Positions 6,613 through 9,604 of a stretch of DNA of 9,604 nt are shown here, piece by piece (position 1 is the first letter of the stretch; each line of letters begins with the position of its first letter). The position numbers and the translations under genes were made by a program. The notes beneath the pieces are model-generated. The model had not been told where the DNA came from. It worked only from the letters and a program-made list of their open reading frames with translations, and did no database searches. The stretch comes from DATHBR01 sp036389955 (GTDB taxonomy: Bacteria; Myxococcota; Myxococcia; Myxococcales; Myxococcaceae). The stretch lies in contig DASVVJ010000862.1 in the NCBI GenBank assembly GCA_036389955.1, forward strand, positions 1 through 9,604, read 5' to 3'.

Positions 6613-7689
6613 CTACTTCTTGATCTTCACTTCTTCGTAGTCGGCGGGGTTCACCCCGGGAAGATCACTCAGGTCGCGGTGGTCCTTCGTTCCAATCCAG
6701 GCACCGTCATGGTGGCGGCGGAAGTAGCGGTCGTAGCCGTCCGCCACCTGGTAGGTGTTCCTCTGGCCGTCGACGACGGTGCGCTCCTCGACGATGGCGT
6801 TGACGAAGCGCCGGTGCGAGTCATCCGGCGTGTGCATCTGCGCCTGGTGCGCCGCATGCTGCGCCGACTGCTGGCTCTGCCAGGCCGCGTTGTGCGCGTC
6901 GTGGCTGGCGTGGAGCGATGCCATATGCGCCTGGTGGCTCGCCGCCATGCTCTGCAAGTTCGCCATGTTCTGCTGGTGGTTGGCGCGCAGCATGGCCGTG
7001 TTCTGGTTGATCATCGCCATGTTGGCCTGGTGCTGGGCAGCCGACCTCGCACGCTCCTGGAGCTGCTGCTGAATGATCGCCGGATTCGTCCGCCGCGACG
7101 CCAGCATCTCCAACAGCGCCGGGGCGAAGGCTCCAGGATCTCCCACCGTCGTGGAGATGCCATGCACATCGGCAAACCAGACCGGCCCAAAATTCGTGCA
7201 TGCGCCGAAGAGCATCACCTGGACCCGGCGCGGCCCCTCGTCGAACGAGAAGGTGAACCGGCCAGCGGTGATCCACACCTGTCCCGCCCCCGAGCGCTGG
7301 GCCACCTGCTGGACCCACTGGAACAGCTCCGGCGACGGCGCCATGGAGCCCATCCGGAAACCCGGCAGCCTGCCAAAGCGATGTTGGGCATAACCGGGCA
7401 GGAAGTGCTCGATGGAGGTGTAGGGCTGCACCATGCCCCCCGGCGGTACGCCGAACATCACCCCGGACGGGTCGAAGAACTGGGGAATCGTCGCATCGCT
7501 CAGGAATAGCGAGGTCTCCCGCCCCGGGCTCTCCGTGGCCGCGAGCTGGTGGGGGATGGTTCCATTGCGCTGAACCCAAGCCCGGTTGCGCCAGCCCCGC
7601 GGCATGGAGAGCGTGAAGACCTGCTCGGCATCGGCGATCGTCTCCCAGGCCTGAGGAGCGGCGGAGGGCGGCAGCAGCGGCTCATTCAT
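6613..7689 (-). CDS. Uncharacterised protein with His/Gln/Ala/Met-rich central segment
   Basis: A 358-residue protein I cannot name. The N-terminal 200 residues look globular (FTLSMPRGW near 25-33, GRFTFSFDEGPRRVQVMLFG near 143-162, VWFADVHGIS near 170-179). Residues about 205-288 are low complexity, dominated by His, Gln, Asn, Ala and Met with almost no charge apart from His, and are probably helical or coiled-coil. The C-terminal 70 residues (RRFVNAIVEERTVVD, TYQVADGYDRYFRR, DGAWIGT) resemble a small module seen at the end of other bacterial hypothetical proteins. No signal peptide or membrane helix is seen. The start is ATG at 7689, with AGGAG 8 bases upstream; a GTG at 7710 is less likely because that ribosome site falls inside it. 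It is probably in an operon with the SDR gene, with a 40-base gap. Confidence 0.85.
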   Translation of the reverse strand: MNEPLLPPSAAPQAWETIADAEQVFTLSMPRGWRNRAWVQRNGTIPHQLAATESPGRETSLFLSDATIPQFFDPSGVMFGVPPGGMVQPYTSIEHFLPGYAQHRFGRLPGFRMGSMAPSPELFQWVQQVAQRSGAGQVWITAGRFTFSFDEGPRRVQVMLFGACTNFGPVWFADVHGISTTVGDPGAFAPALLEMLASRRTNPAIIQQQLQERARSAAQHQANMAMINQNTAMLRANHQQNMANLQSMAASHQAHMASLHASHDAHNAAWQSQQSAQHAAHQAQMHTPDDSHRRFVNAIVEERTVVDGQRNTYQVADGYDRYFRRHHDGAWIGTKDHRDLSDLPGVNPADYEEVKIKK

Positions 7690-7802
7690 GACGACAGCTC
7701 CTGGGCACACGGAGGGAGGAGAATCGGCCCGGCCTCCCAGTGTATCCCCACTGCCGGTAAAACCCGGCTATCTCCCTCCCCTCCCCCATTCAGGACACCG
7801 CC
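7690..7802. other. Short divergent intergenic region with a GCCGG-N6-CCGGC dyad
   Basis: This holds the promoters of the divergent His/Gln-rich gene and the crotonase gene. A perfect 5-base dyad, GCCGG-TAAAAC-CCGGC, lies at 7753-7768. The minus-strand ribosome site AGGAG and a plus-strand AGGAC before 7803 are visible. No promoter boxes could be called. Confidence 0.4.
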
Positions 7803-8711
7803 ATGCCCACCTTCAGCACCCTGAGCATCGACAAGGACACGTCCAACCCACGGGTCGCTCGCCTGCTGCTCAATCGGCCCCAGCGGCTGAACGCGATCAA
7901 CGAGGCCATGCCTCGGGAGATCCGGGCCGCGGTGGACTGGGCCAACAGCGACAACGAGGTCCACGTCATCGTCGTCGAGGGCGCGGGCAAGGGCTTCTGC
8001 GGCGGCTACGACCTGAACCTCTTCGGCGAAGGCCAGATCGACCACCCCTGCCAGCAGGAGCGCCACCCGTGGGATCCGATGGACGACTACGCGTACATGA
8101 AGCGCAACACCGAGGACTTCATGAGCCTGTGGCGCAGCCCCAAGCCCACGGTGGCGAAGGTGCACGGCTACGCGGCGGCGGGCGGCAGCGACATTGCCCT
8201 GTGTTGCGACTTGCTCGTCATGGCCGAGGACGCACGCATCGGCTACATGCCCACGCGCGTATGGGGCTGCCCCACCACGGCGATGTGGACCTACCGGCTG
8301 GGCCCCACCCGGGCCAAGCAGCTCATGTTCACCGGCGACACCATTGACGGAAAGACCGCGGCCCAGTGGGGCCTGGCCAATGAGGCGGTTCCCGCCGCCG
8401 AACTCGACGCCGCGGTGATGAAGTTGGCCAGCCGCATCGCCGGTGTGCCCCGCAGCCACCTGGCGATGCACAAGATGGTGGTCAATCAGGTCATGCTCGC
8501 GATGGGGCTGGAGCAGAGCCAGCAAATGGCCACCCTCTTCGACGGCATCACCCGGCACAACCCGGAGGGCCTGTGGTTCCGCCGCTACGCGCAGGCGGAG
8601 GGCTTCAAGGCCGCTGTCGAGTGGCGCGACAGCGGCCGGCCGATCCCCGAAGGAGACGAGGCGCGTGAGAAGATTCGCGAGCTGGAGGCTCGCACGGGCG
8701 GCAAGGACTGA
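7803..8711 (+). CDS. Crotonase/enoyl-CoA hydratase family protein with non-canonical active site
   Basis: A 302-residue acyl-CoA-binding enzyme of the crotonase fold. Family landmarks are LNRPQRLNAIN (23-33), GKGFCGGYDL (62-71) for the first oxyanion-hole strand, and AAAGGSDIALCCDLL (124-138) for the second, followed by the TGDTIDGKTAAQWGLANEAVP helix region (178-197). In standard enoyl-CoA hydratases two glutamates do the chemistry: one in GGxE, the other in the PE of FGQPE. Here they align with D130 and T151 (MPTRVWG), so ordinary hydration is doubtful. The oxyanion hole suggests it still handles CoA thioesters, perhaps as an isomerase, hydrolase or other crotonase reaction. The MPTRVWGCPTT segment marks a distinct subgroup. 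The length is slightly above the usual 260 because of an insert near residues 75-95. AGGAC lies upstream of the ATG. It is transcribed away from the His/Gln-rich gene. The substrate is unknown. Confidence 0.9.
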   Translation: MPTFSTLSIDKDTSNPRVARLLLNRPQRLNAINEAMPREIRAAVDWANSDNEVHVIVVEGAGKGFCGGYDLNLFGEGQIDHPCQQERHPWDPMDDYAYMKRNTEDFMSLWRSPKPTVAKVHGYAAAGGSDIALCCDLLVMAEDARIGYMPTRVWGCPTTAMWTYRLGPTRAKQLMFTGDTIDGKTAAQWGLANEAVPAAELDAAVMKLASRIAGVPRSHLAMHKMVVNQVMLAMGLEQSQQMATLFDGITRHNPEGLWFRRYAQAEGFKAAVEWRDSGRPIPEGDEAREKIRELEARTGGKD

Positions 8712-8776
8712 CGCATCTCCGAGGCGTGGGCCTTCGGGCGCATTGCCGCTCCGCCCATGCGTGGGTGTAGTTGTTG

Positions 8777-8794
8777 GGCCCCTCTGCCCGGGCC
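8777..8794 (+). terminator. Possible hairpin after the crotonase gene (GGCCC-N8-GGGCC)
   Basis: A 5-base GC stem with an 8-base loop, 65 bases after the crotonase stop. There is no T-run after it, so a classical intrinsic terminator is not supported. It may help termination or be part of the next gene's leader. Confidence 0.25.
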
Positions 8795-8827
8795 AGGTTG
8801 CGACCGGATGGATTCGCCCTTGCATGC

Positions 8828-8844
8828 CAGCCCCGTCCGGGCTG
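8828..8844 (+). promoter_or_regulatory. Hairpin CAGCCC-N5-GGGCTG upstream of the DUF885 lipoprotein gene
   Basis: A perfect 6-base stem with a 5-base loop. It is the second of three stems in the 196-base gap between the crotonase and lipoprotein genes. Its function is unknown. Confidence 0.3.
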
Positions 8845-8864
8845 TCCTCCGCCCGCTCCCGCCA

Positions 8865-8882
8865 CGCCGCACCCCTGCGGCG
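8865..8882 (+). promoter_or_regulatory. Hairpin CGCCGCA-CCCC-TGCGGCG just before the lipoprotein ribosome site
   Basis: A perfect 7-base GC-rich stem with a CCCC loop that ends 12 bases before the AAGGAA ribosome site (8895-8900). If the promoter lies upstream, this stem would be in the mRNA leader and could affect translation or stability. No T-run follows. Confidence 0.4.
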
Positions 8883-8907
8883 GGCCTGAGAGGCAAGGAA
8901 TCGAATC

Positions 8908-9604
8908 ATGCGCATGCTGTTGTTCCTGGGTCTCGCCGCGCTCGTGAGTGCCGGCTGCCGCTCCAGCTCTTCGTCCGTCGCCACCGAGGCCAGCGCTGCT
9001 GCGGCCGGCGAGCGCCTCACACAGTTGGTGGAGGCGCACTTCGAGGAGACGCTCGTCCTCAACCCCGTTCGCGCCACGATGATTGGCGACAACCGTTACA
9101 ACGACCGCTACACCAACAGCCTCTCGGACGAGCATCGCGCCCGCCGCCTCGCCCTCTACGAGCGCTCGCTCGAGGCCGCGCGCAAGCTGGACACGGCCGC
9201 GCTCAGTCCGGAGCAGCGGCTCACCCACACCCTCTTCGTGGAGGAAGTGGAGGAGGAGCTCGCCGAGGAGCGCTTCCCGCGGCACCTGCTGCCCATCAAC
9301 CAGTTCTACAGCGCGCCCAACTTCTTCGTGCAGCTGGGCTCGGGCAAGGGGGTACACCCCTTCAAGACGGTGAAGGACTACGAGGACTTCCTGTCCCGGG
9401 TGAACGGCTTCCTCGAGTGGAACGAGTCGGCCATCGCCCGGATGCGCGAGGGCCTCCAGAAGGGCATCGTGCTGCCCCGCGTGCTGGTGGAGCGCACCCT
9501 GCCCCAGCTGGCCGCGCACGTGGTGGACAAGCCCGAGGACAGCCTCTTCTTCATGCCCGTGGCCACCTTCCCCGAGAGCATTCCCCAGGCGGACCGGACG
9601 CGCC
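8908..9604 (+). CDS. DUF885-family lipoprotein, N-terminal part (cut by window edge)
   Basis: An open frame of 232 codons that continues past the right edge. The N-terminus MRMLLFLGLAALVSAGC is a lipoprotein signal with a plausible lipobox (VSAG-C17), so the mature protein is likely anchored in the envelope through C17, followed by a Ser-rich linker. After this come LVEAHFEETLVLNPVRAT, NQFYSAPNFFVQLGSGKG, TVKDYEDFLSRVNGF and MREGLQKGIVLPR, which match the N-terminal part of DUF885 proteins. These are predicted envelope-located metallopeptidase-like enzymes; their substrates are poorly known. The HExxH-type motif of such proteins would lie further on, outside the window. AAGGAA lies 7 bases before the ATG. 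The spacer before the gene holds three hairpins. Confidence 0.85.
   Translation, partial: MRMLLFLGLAALVSAGCRSSSSSVATEASAAAAGERLTQLVEAHFEETLVLNPVRATMIGDNRYNDRYTNSLSDEHRARRLALYERSLEAARKLDTAALSPEQRLTHTLFVEEVEEELAEERFPRHLLPINQFYSAPNFFVQLGSGKGVHPFKTVKDYEDFLSRVNGFLEWNESAIARMREGLQKGIVLPRVLVERTLPQLAAHVVDKPEDSLFFMPVATFPESIPQADRTR

Noticed and set aside
7686..9092. 468-codon minus-strand open frame covering the crotonase gene and the start of the lipoprotein gene
   Set aside because: It lies antisense to two genes with clear family motifs and has low-complexity Arg/Ala/Gly/His composition. It is a shadow of the GC-rich codon bias.

Overview
The window is high-GC DNA with dense G/C-ending codons. It carries two eukaryote-like Ser/Thr kinases with transmembrane and extracytoplasmic tails, one of them fused to a STAND-type NTPase. 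This suggests a myxobacterium, most likely of the Cystobacter/Archangium/Stigmatella kind. The assignment is inferred from gene style; no rRNA or marker gene is present.

Layout. (1) At the left, on the minus strand, lie a large kinase-STAND-membrane-coiled-coil protein (204-3152) and, 14 bases downstream, the start of an exported protein cut by the window edge (1-189). (2) A 396-base divergent intergenic region (3153-3548) is rich in dyads, including two GTGAA-N4-TTCAC sites 23 bases apart. (3) On the plus strand follow a divergent protein resembling tRNA-dependent cyclodipeptide synthases (3549-4400) and a second membrane-bound kinase (4433-5758), probably one operon. (4) Converging on it from the minus strand are an unrecognised His/Gln/Ala-rich protein (6613-7689) and a short-chain dehydrogenase broken by a one-base frameshift (5800-6572). 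(5) On the plus strand are a crotonase-family protein with both usual catalytic glutamates replaced (7803-8711) and, after a hairpin-rich spacer, the start of a DUF885-family lipoprotein that runs off the right edge (8908-9604).

The most interesting part is region 2-3. The cyclodipeptide-synthase-like protein has Cys where the family has its catalytic Ser and a shortened motif after it, but keeps the Tyr-x3-Glu pair. It is paired with a kinase rather than with the usual tailoring enzymes, and sits behind a possible tandem CRP-like operator. It may make or modify an aminoacyl-tRNA-derived product under kinase control. That role is inference; the sequence supports only the family resemblance and the gene pairing. 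No mobile element, CRISPR array, tRNA or rRNA was seen.
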